Shown here: one piece after another, positions 44,877 through 53,981 of the stretch
Layout of the letters: each line of letters begins with the position of its first letter
Position numbering within the stretch: the stretch's first letter is position 1
From: RGIG8748 sp045539515
GTDB lineage: Bacteria; Bacillota; Clostridia; UMGS1810
Direction: 5' to 3'
Assembly (NCBI GenBank): GCA_045539515.1
Contig: JAZQFN010000017.1
Span: 19,355 to 83,354 of the forward strand
DNA length: 64,000 bases
Notes under the pieces: generated by a model
What the model saw: the letters and a program-made list of their open reading frames with translations, nothing else
What the model was told of the DNA's origin: nothing
Databases searched by the model: none
Made by a program: the position numbers and the translations under genes

Positions 44877-45674
44877 CTACATCTGATGTGATTTTTCAAC
44901 AACTCCGGCAATTAATTCCTCATTAATTACGGTAGTGTTTTTGCCGTCTTTGGCAAGATACATAAGGTATTCTATGTTGCCCTCGGGACCTTTAATGGGA
45001 GAAAAATCCAACCCTTTTACCGAAAATCCCGTTTCGTGAGCAAAGGCCGTTATGGTGTCTATTACCCTTTGATGAATCTCAGGGTCGCGCACCACGCCTT
45101 TTTTGCCTACTTCCTCTCTGCCTGCTTCAAACTGAGGCTTTATAAGAGCTACAAGCTCTCCGTCCTCCGAGAGCAGTTCATATGCTACGGGTAGCACAAG
45201 CTTCAAAGAGATAAAGGACACATCTATTGAAACAAACCCCACTTCATCTTCAATCCGGTCAAAGTCAAGATATCTGACATTGGTTCGCTCCATATTGATT
45301 ACGCGGTCATCGCTTCTGAGCTTCCAGGCAAGCTGACCGTAGCCTACGTCTATTGCATAAACCTTTGATGCGCCGTTCTGGAGCATACAATCGGTAAATC
45401 CACCGGTGGATGCACCTATATCCGTACAAACCTTACCCGAAAGTTCTATGGGAAATACCTCCACGGATTTTTCAAGTTTAAGTCCGCCACGGCTTACATA
45501 TCTAAGCTTTGCACCGCGTATTTCTATATTCATTCCGTCTTTAATGCGGTCCCCTGCCTTGAAAGCTTTCTGACCGTCAACATATACCGAGCCTGCCATT
45601 ATAAGAGCTCTGCCCTTTTCGCGGCTTTCCACAAGTCCGCGGTTTACAAGCTCAACATCTAATCGTTCTGCCAT
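44877..45674 (-). CDS. TlyA-family rRNA (cytidine-2'-O)-methyltransferase
   Basis: 265 aa. An S4 RNA-binding domain at the N-terminus (RLDVELVNRGLVESREKGRALI) is followed by an FtsJ/RrmJ-type methyltransferase with DIGASTGGFTDCMLQNGA (SAM motif) and FVSIDVSFISLKLVLP. TlyA methylates 16S and/or 23S rRNA cytidines and is often called a hemolysin in older annotation. It abuts dxs with no gap, in the usual ispA-dxs-tlyA order. Confidence 0.94.
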   Translation of the reverse strand: MAERLDVELVNRGLVESREKGRALIMAGSVYVDGQKAFKAGDRIKDGMNIEIRGAKLRYVSRGGLKLEKSVEVFPIELSGKVCTDIGASTGGFTDCMLQNGASKVYAIDVGYGQLAWKLRSDDRVINMERTNVRYLDFDRIEDEVGFVSIDVSFISLKLVLPVAYELLSEDGELVALIKPQFEAGREEVGKKGVVRDPEIHQRVIDTITAFAHETGFSVKGLDFSPIKGPEGNIEYLMYLAKDGKNTTVINEELIAGVVEKSHQM

Positions 45675-47519
45675 TTATGCCATTCCTTTGTATTTTTTTA
45701 TAACATCCTTGCATATTGATGCTGCATCCAGCCCCTCCAGAGGGAAAAGTTCACTCTGCTTGCCGTGTTTTACAAAACATGTATCAAAACCGAAATTAAT
45801 TACCGGTAAAGAGGTTTCCAGTTCGCGCACCATATAGGCGCCTGCTCCTGAGGCTACCACGCCATCCTCTATAGTGACAACAAGCTTTTTGCCGTAAAGA
45901 TGCTTTTGAACGGTATTGATATCAAAAGGTTTTAATGAACGTATGTTTATAACAGTAGCAGATACCGAATCTTTCTTAAGAAGATTTTCAACCTCAAGGG
46001 AAGTGGGCAGCATTCTGCCAACAGACAGAATAAGCACATCTGTACCCTTTAAAACAACCTCTGCCTCTGTGGGATTTAAAGTCACCGCTGCTTCGCGGAA
46101 AGAAACTTCGGATTTTGGATAGCGCACTGCCACAGGACCTTGACACCTGTTAACCGCATAATCCATCATAGCCTTGAATTCATCGTAGGAAGAAGGTGCA
46201 AGCACCGTCATATTGGGTATGGGTAAAAGCATAGCCATATCCAAAAGGCCCTGATGAGTTTCGCCGTCTTCACCGGTAAGGCCTGCGTGACCTACTGCAA
46301 AAACCACATGGAGATTCTGCAGACATACATCATGAACTATCTGATCGTAGGACCTTTGCAAAAATGTGGAATATACACATACCACAGGCACATATTCTCC
46401 GTTGGAAAGACCGGCTGCCATAGTTACTGCATGCTCCTCTGCAATGCCCACATCAAAGAATCTGTCCGGGTATTTCTCGCTGAAATCCACCAGACCGCAT
46501 CCCGATGCCATTGCTGCGGTTATGGCAACAACCTTGTCGTTGTCCTGTGCAATGGATGATATAATGCCGGAGAATGCTGCATCGTAGCTTATGCCACCCT
46601 TAAAAAGCCTGCCGGTTTCGCTGCTTACACCGTGAAATTTACTGGGGTCTGTCTCCGCATCGTGGAATCCGAGCCCCTTCTTGGTATAAGTGTGAATTAT
46701 AACAGGACCATCTGTCTTTTTTGCACGCTCCAGAGCTGCAGAAACATCCTTGATGCTGTTGCCGTCCACAATACCCATATAGTTAATGCCCAAATCCTCA
46801 AAGAGAGGTGCGGCTATTGTTGCATATTTAATTCGGTCCTTTAAGTTTCTGAGACCGTTCGACATTTTTTTACCAAGTTTTCCGAATTTTTCCAATATAT
46901 CCTGAACACGGTCTTTGGTGTTCTGATATCTTTTGCCGAACCGGAGTTTTGTAAGGTGAAGGGATAATCCCCCCACATTTTTATGGATGGACATAGCGTT
47001 GTCATTAAGAATAATAATAACCTTTGTTTTTCTCTGTCCAACGTCATTTAAGGCTTCAAAGGTCATACCGTTTGCCAGAGCACCATCTCCTACAACGGCT
47101 ATAATATGCTCGTTGTCTCCGCGAAGATCTCTTGCCCGCGCCATACCTACAGCAGCAGAAACAGAAGTACCTGCGTGACCCACATCAAAGAAGTCATACT
47201 TACTCTCCCCTTTGCGCGGAAATCCCGATATGCCGTCTAAGTGCCTTAAAGTTGTAAAGGCATCCTTTCTGCCGGTGAGAATTTTGTATACGTAGCACTG
47301 ATGGCCTACGTCAAAAATTACCTTATCCCTTGGAAAGTCAAAGGTCTTTGCAAGAGCAAGGGTAAGTTCCACGACTCCAAGGTTGGATGCAAGGTGACCC
47401 CCTGTATGCATTACGTTTTTCACAAGAAATTCTCTTATTTCACCGCAAAGAGCTTCAAGTTCTGTATTATTAAGCTTTTTTACATCTTCGGGGGAAGTAA
47501 TCCCTTGTAACAATGACAT
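45675..47519 (-). CDS. dxs: 1-deoxy-D-xylulose-5-phosphate synthase
   Basis: 614 aa, standard length. Thiamine diphosphate motif VVGDGALANGMTFEALNDVG (about 142-161), DVGHQCYVYKILTGR near the start, and the pyrimidine-domain Glu in FDVGIAEEHAVTMAAGLS. It condenses pyruvate with glyceraldehyde-3-phosphate for the MEP isoprenoid pathway. It lies 19 bp behind the ispA-type gene. Confidence 0.98.
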   Translation of the reverse strand: MSLLQGITSPEDVKKLNNTELEALCGEIREFLVKNVMHTGGHLASNLGVVELTLALAKTFDFPRDKVIFDVGHQCYVYKILTGRKDAFTTLRHLDGISGFPRKGESKYDFFDVGHAGTSVSAAVGMARARDLRGDNEHIIAVVGDGALANGMTFEALNDVGQRKTKVIIILNDNAMSIHKNVGGLSLHLTKLRFGKRYQNTKDRVQDILEKFGKLGKKMSNGLRNLKDRIKYATIAAPLFEDLGINYMGIVDGNSIKDVSAALERAKKTDGPVIIHTYTKKGLGFHDAETDPSKFHGVSSETGRLFKGGISYDAAFSGIISSIAQDNDKVVAITAAMASGCGLVDFSEKYPDRFFDVGIAEEHAVTMAAGLSNGEYVPVVCVYSTFLQRSYDQIVHDVCLQNLHVVFAVGHAGLTGEDGETHQGLLDMAMLLPIPNMTVLAPSSYDEFKAMMDYAVNRCQGPVAVRYPKSEVSFREAAVTLNPTEAEVVLKGTDVLILSVGRMLPTSLEVENLLKKDSVSATVINIRSLKPFDINTVQKHLYGKKLVVTIEDGVVASGAGAYMVRELETSLPVINFGFDTCFVKHGKQSELFPLEGLDAASICKDVIKKYKGMA

Positions 47520-47538
47520 AATAAAAACTCTCTTTTCT

Positions 47539-48393
47539 TTAGCAATTAAAAAGGAACTCCATAAGACCCATAATAAAGTCGTTATCAGGATAGCGTGCTA
47601 TGATGCTCTTCGCTTCCTCTGCGTATCTGTTCATTTCAGAAAGCGCTTTTTCTCTGCCTAAAGTGTTTATAAAGTTGGGACTGTTCTGCGCATCAGCTTC
47701 GTCTTCCTCTTCGTCTTCAAAGTCATCCCTTATCTGAAATGCTATGCCCATATTGTAGGCAAACTTAACCAGTTCTTCTCTGGTAGCATCGTCTGCTCCG
47801 GCTACATAAGCACCGCATTCTACGCTTGTCATCATAAGAGCCATTGTTTTCTGCTCTATAAGGTGAATGAGCTTTTCCTCGGTGGCTTCCCTGGATGCCA
47901 TAAGCTCTATATCTCTTATCTGTCCGTTAATCATACCGTGAACACCACAGGCTCTGCCTACAGATTCCATAGCTTCAAGAGAACCTTTGCCTCCGTTTTT
48001 GCAATGAGATATCATAAGTTCAAAAGCAGTATTCAAAAGTGCATCTCCCGCAAGGAGAGCTACTGCCTCACCGTACTTTTTGTGGCAACTGGGCATACCG
48101 CGTCTTAAATCCGCATTATCCATACAGGGCAAATCATCGTGGATAAGAGAAAAAGCGTGTATAAATTCTATTGCCGAAGCAAAGGGTAATGCTTTTTCGT
48201 ATGTGCCGCAAAGCATCTTGGCTGTTTCCATACAAAGTATGGAGCGTATCCTCTTGCCACCGTTAAAAACCGCGTAGCTCATAGAGTCGGAAAGCACCTT
48301 TTCGCAGTCGGAATAAGGTTTTAAAGCTTCCTTCATATACTCATCAATCGTGTTGATTCTTATCTGGTATTCTGTAGCAAAATTATTCATCAT
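47539..48393 (-). CDS. ispA: Polyprenyl (farnesyl/geranylgeranyl) diphosphate synthase
   Basis: 284 aa. First aspartate-rich motif HDDLPCMDNADLRRG (about 90-104), GGKRIR near the start, and a second motif QIRDDFEDEEEDEADA in which the usual DDILD/G..G(K) is replaced by an unusually acidic run. It joins isopentenyl diphosphate to allylic diphosphates to make C15 or C20 precursors. The start overlaps xseB by 11 bp. Product length cannot be set by eye. Confidence 0.93.
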   Translation of the reverse strand: MMNNFATEYQIRINTIDEYMKEALKPYSDCEKVLSDSMSYAVFNGGKRIRSILCMETAKMLCGTYEKALPFASAIEFIHAFSLIHDDLPCMDNADLRRGMPSCHKKYGEAVALLAGDALLNTAFELMISHCKNGGKGSLEAMESVGRACGVHGMINGQIRDIELMASREATEEKLIHLIEQKTMALMMTSVECGAYVAGADDATREELVKFAYNMGIAFQIRDDFEDEEEDEADAQNSPNFINTLGREKALSEMNRYAEEAKSIIARYPDNDFIMGLMEFLFNC

Positions 48394-48610
48394 CTTCTTT
48401 TACGGAAGCAAAATCCGTTTCTCCTTTTTCTGTAAGAAGTGTTATTTTCTGACGTGCATCATTTATCATTTTTATACACTCGCCCGAAAGCTTAACTCCG
48501 TTTTCAAAAAGTTCCACACATTTATCCAAGGGAGCTTCTCCGCTTTCCAGGTCTTTTATTATTTTTTCAAGTTCTTCCATATTACCTTCAAAGGTTTTTT
48601 TCTGTGCCAT
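48383..48610 (-). CDS. xseB: Exodeoxyribonuclease VII small subunit
   Basis: 75 aa with the family pattern TFEGNMEELEKIIKDLESGEAPLDKCVELFENGVKL. It forms exonuclease VII with XseA and degrades single-stranded DNA. It lies 10 bp behind xseA and overlaps ispA, which is the conserved arrangement. Confidence 0.96.
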   Translation of the reverse strand: MAQKKTFEGNMEELEKIIKDLESGEAPLDKCVELFENGVKLSGECIKMINDARQKITLLTEKGETDFASVKEDDE

Positions 48611-48620
48611 AACAAATACC

Positions 48621-49802
48621 TCACCTTACTGTACATTCTATATCGCCATCGGATACCGTAAGGGTAAATTCTTCTCCCGGAGCGATATCGGACTTCTTTT
48701 TTATAAGTCCGTTTTTACCTTTAGCCACGCTGTAGCCTCTGAGCAAAACATTTATCGGATTAAGAGCTTCCAGCTTATAGGAATACTCACCAAGTTTTAT
48801 TGACAAATCATCGAGTTTGTCCGAGTAGGCGTCGTTCATCCTTGCGGTAAAGTCATCCACAAGAATCATCCTGTCTTCCGTAAGCGACAAAGGACTTGTC
48901 ATAACTTTTGATGACATTGCAAGCTTAAGTCTTTGCTCCTTGGAATCCAAAAGAGTTGTAAGAGCTCTGGTAAGCCTTTGACCCGACGTTTCCAAAAAGC
49001 TCCTGAGTTCACCTACATGGGGTGTGGCAAGCTCCGCTGCCGCCGAGGGTGTGGGAGCTCTTAAATCGGCTACAAAATCCGCTATGGTAAAATCCGTTTC
49101 ATGACCAACCGCGGAAATAACGGGTATTCGGGAGTTAAAAATTGCCATAGCAACTTCCCTTTCGTTAAACGCCCACAAATCCTCTATGGATCCCCCGCCT
49201 CTGCCGACTATAAGCACATCGGCACCGTCGGTATCGTTAAAAAATTCTATGCCGCGGCAAATTGATTCCTTGGCACCTATGCCCTGAACCTGGGCAGGAT
49301 ATATGCGTATGTCGCATAAGGGGTACCTGCGGGATATAATATTTATGATATCCCTTACAGCGGCTCCGGTAGAAGCCGTAACCACGCCTACACGCCCGGG
49401 AAATCCCGGAATGGGCTTTTTATGCCCGGGAGCAAAATATCCCTTTTCTTCAAGCTCCGCTTTTAACTGTTCGTAGGCAGCATAAAGAGCACCCACACCG
49501 TCAGGAATCATAGTATCTATATACAACTGATAGACACCGTCCCTTTCGTAAACAGATACTCTGCCTACCGCAAGAATACTCATACCGTCTTTTGGTACAA
49601 ATTTAAGTCCCGAGGCAGCACTTTTAAACATAACCGCCTTTATGGAACCGGTAGCATCCTTCAGGGACATATACATATGACCCGAGTAGTGGTGCTTGAA
49701 ATTGGATATCTCCCCTCGTATGCAGATACCTGTAAGATTGGAGTCGGAGTCAAATTTCCGTTTTATATAATTGTTGAGTTCCCCTACCGTAACAACACGC
49801 AT
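48621..49802 (-). CDS. xseA: Exodeoxyribonuclease VII large subunit
   Basis: 393 aa. N-terminal OB fold (RGEISNFKHHYSGHMYMSLKD), catalytic domain with GRGGGSIEDLWAFNEREVA and AVGHETDFTIADFVADLRAPTPSAAAE, then a coiled-coil C-terminus. It is the nuclease subunit of Exo VII. It follows nusB by 14 bp. Confidence 0.97.
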   Translation of the reverse strand: MRVVTVGELNNYIKRKFDSDSNLTGICIRGEISNFKHHYSGHMYMSLKDATGSIKAVMFKSAASGLKFVPKDGMSILAVGRVSVYERDGVYQLYIDTMIPDGVGALYAAYEQLKAELEEKGYFAPGHKKPIPGFPGRVGVVTASTGAAVRDIINIISRRYPLCDIRIYPAQVQGIGAKESICRGIEFFNDTDGADVLIVGRGGGSIEDLWAFNEREVAMAIFNSRIPVISAVGHETDFTIADFVADLRAPTPSAAAELATPHVGELRSFLETSGQRLTRALTTLLDSKEQRLKLAMSSKVMTSPLSLTEDRMILVDDFTARMNDAYSDKLDDLSIKLGEYSYKLEALNPINVLLRGYSVAKGKNGLIKKKSDIAPGEEFTLTVSDGDIECTVR

Positions 49803-49816
49803 ACAATCACCGCAAA

Positions 49817-50221
49817 TTATTTGATAACATCTGCCAGAACACCGTTCACAAAGGAAGGTGCCTCATCATCGCTGAACTTTTTGGCAAGCTCTACCGCTTC
49901 GTTAATAGACACCTGAAAAGGAACGTCGCCATAGGTCATTTCGGTTAAGGAAAGTCTTAAAATAGCAAGATTCACCTTAGATAAACGTTCTATACTCCAG
50001 TTCTTTAAGGAAGCGCTTATTTTAGAGTCTATTTCCTCCACGTTTTCAAAGCAGGAATTTACACATAAATCAATATAGCCAAGGTCTCTTTCATCCAGCT
50101 TGGCGTAATCGTCCTCACATACGGAATAGTTTTCCACCACTTCACTTATGGGAAGAGAGCCGTGGAATGGTATCTGATAGATAAGCTTAAATGCACTTTC
50201 GCGGGCAAGTTTTCTGCTCAT
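49817..50221 (-). CDS. nusB: Transcription antitermination factor NusB
   Basis: 134 aa, all-helical. SRKLARESAFKLIYQ at the start and the C-terminal VSINEAVELAKKFSDDEAPSFVNGVLADV are diagnostic. It acts with NusE in rRNA antitermination. It is first of the nusB-xseA-xseB-ispA-dxs-tlyA-radC run, behind the Asp23 terminator. Confidence 0.96.
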   Translation of the reverse strand: MSRKLARESAFKLIYQIPFHGSLPISEVVENYSVCEDDYAKLDERDLGYIDLCVNSCFENVEEIDSKISASLKNWSIERLSKVNLAILRLSLTEMTYGDVPFQVSINEAVELAKKFSDDEAPSFVNGVLADVIK

Positions 50222-50241
50222 GGTTTATCTTCCTCTCTGTT

Positions 50242-50275
50242 AAAAAAACCCGTCTTCAAAAGACGGGTTTTTTTT
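50242..50275. terminator. Terminator after the Asp23 gene
   Basis: AAAACCCGTCTT-(CAAA/TTTG)-AAGACGGGTTTT flanked by A and T tracts on both sides. It may be partial, letting transcription continue into nusB, for which I see no separate strong promoter. Confidence 0.85.
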
Positions 50276-50279
50276 AAGA

Positions 50280-50681
50280 TTAATCTTCGTCTTTTGTACT
50301 GTCTTTGTTCACTTTGGAAGAAGCCTCTTCATCGGGGATATCTATACCCACAACTCTTACATTAACTTTTTCCACTGCGAGGCCTGTCATAAGTTCTACC
50401 TCTTTTTTTACGGCGTCCTGAACATTCCAGGCAACCTCCGGAATTCTTACTCCGTATTTTACTACTATATTTATATCTACGGAAGTTGTTTCCTCGTCTA
50501 CTGTAGCCTTGATACCTGTAGTGAGAGGCTTCTTGACAAGTTTACGGGCAATGCCGTCTACAAAGCCGCCGCCTGTACCGCTTACACCCTCGATTTCGGA
50601 AACTGCAACAGAAGCAATTGTCACGATTACTTCATCGGATATCCTGATATTGCCGTTTACTATCTCTTTACTTTCGCTCAT
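50280..50681 (-). CDS. Asp23/Gls24 family envelope stress protein
   Basis: 133 aa from the ATG at 50681 (GGAGG eight bases upstream). The family core is visible: NGNIRISDEVIVTIASVAVSEIEGV, then DINIVVKYGVRIPEVAWNVQDAVKKEVELMTGL. Staphylococcal Asp23 is a membrane-associated, abundant stress protein; a copy before nusB is typical of Clostridia and Bacilli (YqhY). A possible TTGAGT/TATACT promoter with 16-bp spacing overlaps the end of spoIIIAH. Confidence 0.93.
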   Translation of the reverse strand: MSESKEIVNGNIRISDEVIVTIASVAVSEIEGVSGTGGGFVDGIARKLVKKPLTTGIKATVDEETTSVDINIVVKYGVRIPEVAWNVQDAVKKEVELMTGLAVEKVNVRVVGIDIPDEEASSKVNKDSTKDED

Positions 50682-50762
50682 AGTAGTTACCTCCTGTTTA
50701 AAACGAGATTTACACAAAAATATCTCTGTATATTATTAACCGAGTATAGTATATCACAAAAT

Positions 50763-51290
50763 TTACTCAACTTCAACTATTTTTATATTATTATTTTGCG
50801 TAAGTTCAAAAATTACATCGACAATTTTTGCTGTATCGCTGCGGCTTAGTGCATCCTGCTTTACGGTAACATTTACAAAATCCGGAGTTATATAAACCAT
50901 GGTCTGATTAAAGCCCTTGGCAGCAAGAAGATTTTCGGCGGTTAACTCCTTCTCACTATTTAAGGCAAGGTCTGCAAGCCTGCGGCGTGTTTCTTCCTTT
51001 ACTTCTTCGGATATGTCTCCGGATTCAAGAAGCGATTCCAGCTCGGCTTTTGTCTTTTGTCTTGCGGAATCTCTTTCTATTTTATCGGTTGCAAAGTAAT
51101 CCTGCTCCACATTGTCGGAGGTTACCATGACGGTTTCACCTATATCCGGTTCGGATATATTACTTGTTTCAACCTCACTGACCTTCTTGGGATTATCTTT
51201 ATCATATCTGTAGTTAAGATAACCTGCAACTCCAAGCATGATAACAAGTGTTGTAATAATCATATGCTTTTTTTTAAGTACCATAAACAT
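50763..51290 (-). CDS. spoIIIAH: Stage III sporulation protein AH
   Basis: 175 aa. An N-terminal membrane segment (9-24) is followed by a linker of acidic residues and helices (60-115), then the YscJ/FliF-like ring-building domain (about 115-175, LAAKGFNQTMVYITPDFVNVTVK). It spans the mother-cell side of the spore membrane and binds SpoIIQ, or its clostridial equivalent, in the feeding-tube channel. Last gene of the spoIIIA operon. Confidence 0.95.
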   Translation of the reverse strand: MFMVLKKKHMIITTLVIMLGVAGYLNYRYDKDNPKKVSEVETSNISEPDIGETVMVTSDNVEQDYFATDKIERDSARQKTKAELESLLESGDISEEVKEETRRRLADLALNSEKELTAENLLAAKGFNQTMVYITPDFVNVTVKQDALSRSDTAKIVDVIFELTQNNNIKIVEVE

Positions 51291-51349
51291 AGTATATATT
51301 TCCTTTCTGCCCTGTGTATATTAGCTTACCCGGGCGCTGTAAGCCGGAA

Positions 51350-51859
51350 TCAGTCCTTGGACAAAACCTTTACCCTGTATATGGGTACATCCATTGCAGA
51401 AGACACCGCATCGGCGATAATAAGCTTGATTCTGTCGTCGGAAGCACCTTTGGCACTGATTATGATTCCTCTTATCTCAGGAAGGATTTCTTCCTCCACA
51501 AAGGGTTGTTCTGACCCATCGTCTTTATACATAACCACACTGTCCTTACGGGTGCTCTCTTTCTTTATTTCATCCTCATTGTGGCTTGACTCGGTGAATA
51601 CGGCAGTATTCTTCTTGCCGTTGTTCTCATAAGTTACAAATACCGTAACATCACTTATACCCTTTACGGTAGATAGTATTTCCTCCAGTTTCCTCTCAGT
51701 ATATTCAGCATCCGCCGCAGGAGCTTTTTCTTCCACCTTGGATATATGATTTTTTTCTTTCTGTGAAAATGTTCCGGAGAGCACCACCAATATAATGCCG
51801 GCAGCCAATGCCGCAATGAGATATGTAAATTTCTTTCCTTTTAATAATTTAAGTTCCAT
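51350..51859 (-). CDS. spoIIIAG: Stage III sporulation protein AG
   Basis: 169 aa. An N-terminal transmembrane helix (11-30) is followed by the ring-forming domain with LEEILSTVKGISDVTVFVTYENNGKK. It forms the large ring of the SpoIIIA-SpoIIQ channel. It begins 3 bp behind spoIIIAF and leaves a 59-bp gap before spoIIIAH. Confidence 0.94.
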   Translation of the reverse strand: MELKLLKGKKFTYLIAALAAGIILVVLSGTFSQKEKNHISKVEEKAPAADAEYTERKLEEILSTVKGISDVTVFVTYENNGKKNTAVFTESSHNEDEIKKESTRKDSVVMYKDDGSEQPFVEEEILPEIRGIIISAKGASDDRIKLIIADAVSSAMDVPIYRVKVLSKD

Positions 51860-51862
51860 AGG

Positions 51863-52300
51863 TCAACCAAATACAGCCTCAATTCCGTATTGCTCCGTAA
51901 TAAAATTTCTGACATTTTCCCTCTCGGCGTCAGGCACCCCATACACATACAGGGAATTATCAATAAGCTCTGCCTTTATCGCAACCCCCGTAAATGCCGA
52001 CAAATCCTTGGATACAGCATCCGAAAGCATTGCACTGCCGTTTTGAGAAACTGTTTCATTAAAACTTCGGGCGTATCTTGCTGATATATCCGAAAACTCT
52101 CCGGCGGTAAGACCTGCCGGGGATATATCCGCAGCAAAATCCGCTCCGGACATTCTGTGCAACGGTGAAAGGATATTATATACTACAAATATGCCGCATA
52201 TTATCTTCATAACACCTCGGTATTTACCGCCGGGAGTAAGGATACCTGCTCCAAGACATACTATAACCGCAAACACCACCGTAATAACGTATTCCTTCAT
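51863..52300 (-). CDS. spoIIIAF: Stage III sporulation protein AF
   Basis: 145 aa from the ATG at 52300, which has GGAGG six bases upstream; the alternative ATG at 52315 lies before that site. Two N-terminal hydrophobic helices (5-22 and 34-50, MKIICGIFVVYNILSPL) are followed by a ring-like soluble domain. Its start overlaps the end of spoIIIAE by 4 bp. Confidence 0.92.
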   Translation of the reverse strand: MKEYVITVVFAVIVCLGAGILTPGGKYRGVMKIICGIFVVYNILSPLHRMSGADFAADISPAGLTAGEFSDISARYARSFNETVSQNGSAMLSDAVSKDLSAFTGVAIKAELIDNSLYVYGVPDAERENVRNFITEQYGIEAVFG

Positions 52301-53400
52301 AATGTTCCTCCGCAAATAAGAAGTACCGCAAAAGCAAATACAAACATTACCGACATAAGTATTACCGCAACCATGATATGTATTACCGTCTGCCCTACCT
52401 GATATATGCTATCACACATACGGGCATCGCAAAAAGGCTCCGCAAGACCCGAAGCAACTTTAAGGAGAGTCCCCGTGACAAAAAGCTTTAAAACCGGCAC
52501 AAGGCAAATACAGAATATAACGATGATTCCTCCGGTGCCGAAAGCGTTTTTGAAAACAAGTGCCGATGCCGTAATCAGTTCTGCAGAATCCGCAAGGAAC
52601 CCTCCAACCAGTGGCACAGACTTGCCTACCGTATATTTAAGCGCGCGGATACCGGTACCGGCTGAACCTGAAGCATTCAGCCCCGAAAGTGCCGTAAGAG
52701 AAGCAAAAACCGTAAGGAGGAATCCCAGTATCCAGAACATTGTCTGTTTTAATATACCTATCAGCTTGCCAAGGTGGATTTCCTCGGACATATTGCTTAC
52801 AACGGAAAGAATCCCCATATAAAAGAATGCATTTATCATAAAATCTCCGGCAAAGGAAGATATAACATTTATCATAGCAAGAAAAATACTCTGTGAACCG
52901 GAAAAGTTGAAGCCGCAGCTCGTTACAATTCCTATATACGCAGGAAGTGACATTTTTATGAAATCTCCCAGAGTTGAAGAAGCACCTATTGCAGTTTTAA
53001 CGGTGCTCTGAAGTATTCCAAGTAAAAATCCAGCCACCATAAAATAGCAAACAAGATATGCAATTTCTCCACTGCCCGAAGCAAGCTTCAGCTGGCTGCC
53101 CTTGATACACGAAGAAAGCACCGCAAAGCCCATTACCGACACTATATATGTAAGGCAAAGCTTTATATCTCCTGCTACAAATGCCAGAATCCTGGAAATA
53201 ACATCTGTATTCACGGGCATTTCACCCTTTATAATATTCTCCACAAGTCCGGCAAAATCGTCGTATCCGGTAATTTCTTCAATATTTTCATTTCTGAAAT
53301 CCGGAACGGTAAATCCTCCGGCTTCGTCTGCATATGCATTCAGAGTCAAAACACATATTACAGAAAATAAAAGCAGAAGTAAGCGTTTCAATTTAATCAT
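52297..53400 (-). CDS. spoIIIAE: Stage III sporulation protein AE
   Basis: 367 aa. Signal-like first 24 residues, a short extracytoplasmic domain, then about seven transmembrane helices (from 90 on). The segment AYIGIVTSCGFNFSGSQSIF and the SVPLVGGFLADSAELITASALVFKNAFG stretch (family core) identify SpoIIIAE, a polytopic channel component. It overlaps spoIIIAD by 4 bp and spoIIIAF by 4 bp. Confidence 0.95.
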   Translation of the reverse strand: MIKLKRLLLLLFSVICVLTLNAYADEAGGFTVPDFRNENIEEITGYDDFAGLVENIIKGEMPVNTDVISRILAFVAGDIKLCLTYIVSVMGFAVLSSCIKGSQLKLASGSGEIAYLVCYFMVAGFLLGILQSTVKTAIGASSTLGDFIKMSLPAYIGIVTSCGFNFSGSQSIFLAMINVISSFAGDFMINAFFYMGILSVVSNMSEEIHLGKLIGILKQTMFWILGFLLTVFASLTALSGLNASGSAGTGIRALKYTVGKSVPLVGGFLADSAELITASALVFKNAFGTGGIIVIFCICLVPVLKLFVTGTLLKVASGLAEPFCDARMCDSIYQVGQTVIHIMVAVILMSVMFVFAFAVLLICGGTL

Positions 53401-53780
53401 CCCATTATATTAATTACCGATTTAAATATTCCTCCAAGCATTGGAAACGCCATGGAAAGCATTATAATTTTCCCTGAAGTTTCCAGAGCGTTGGCAATGG
53501 CATGTTCTCCGGCATCATTACATATATCGGTGCCAAAGCTTGTAAGATAAGCCACCGCGAGAGTCTTTGCAACAACGGTAAGGCTTTCGCTGTGAATACC
53601 GCGGGAAATACCTATATCCTCCAAAGCATCCCCTATATGACCAAGAAGCGACGAAGACATTATAAACATAGCTACACAACCGGCGATACTTAATACTACC
53701 GCGCCGGAAGGAAAAACACTCCTTAAAACTATTACCCCTATAACCACACCCAAGGCAAACAAAAGCAATTTGAATATCAT
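53397..53780 (-). CDS. spoIIIAD: Stage III sporulation protein AD
   Basis: 127 aa, four hydrophobic helices, with the typical GISRGIHSESLTVVAKTLAVAYLTSFGTDICNDAG region written here as motif pieces (about 77-105). It overlaps spoIIIAC and spoIIIAE by 4 bp each, showing tight coupling. Confidence 0.94.
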   Translation of the reverse strand: MIFKLLLFALGVVIGVIVLRSVFPSGAVVLSIAGCVAMFIMSSSLLGHIGDALEDIGISRGIHSESLTVVAKTLAVAYLTSFGTDICNDAGEHAIANALETSGKIIMLSMAFPMLGGIFKSVINIMG

Positions 53781-53971
53781 ATATCAAAAAGCTCCCGTAC
53801 CGTATCAAAAAGAAGACTTACTTCCTTTACAGCGAAAAGCATTACTGCCACAAGCCCCACAAGGGACAGCATAAACGCCTGCTCGTCCCTGCCGGACTGA
53901 ACAAGAAGTCTGCACAATACGGACACTATAATGCCTATTGCCGCTATCTGAAATATCAACTCCGTACCCAT
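53777..53971 (-). CDS. spoIIIAC: Stage III sporulation protein AC
   Basis: 64 aa with two transmembrane helices (5-24 and 33-50), matching the family length of 64-68. It starts 10 bp behind spoIIIAB. SpoIIIAC and AD are small membrane proteins of the channel. Confidence 0.95.
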   Translation of the reverse strand: MGTELIFQIAAIGIIVSVLCRLLVQSGRDEQAFMLSLVGLVAVMLFAVKEVSLLFDTVRELFDI

Positions 53972-53981
53972 ATCGTATCTC

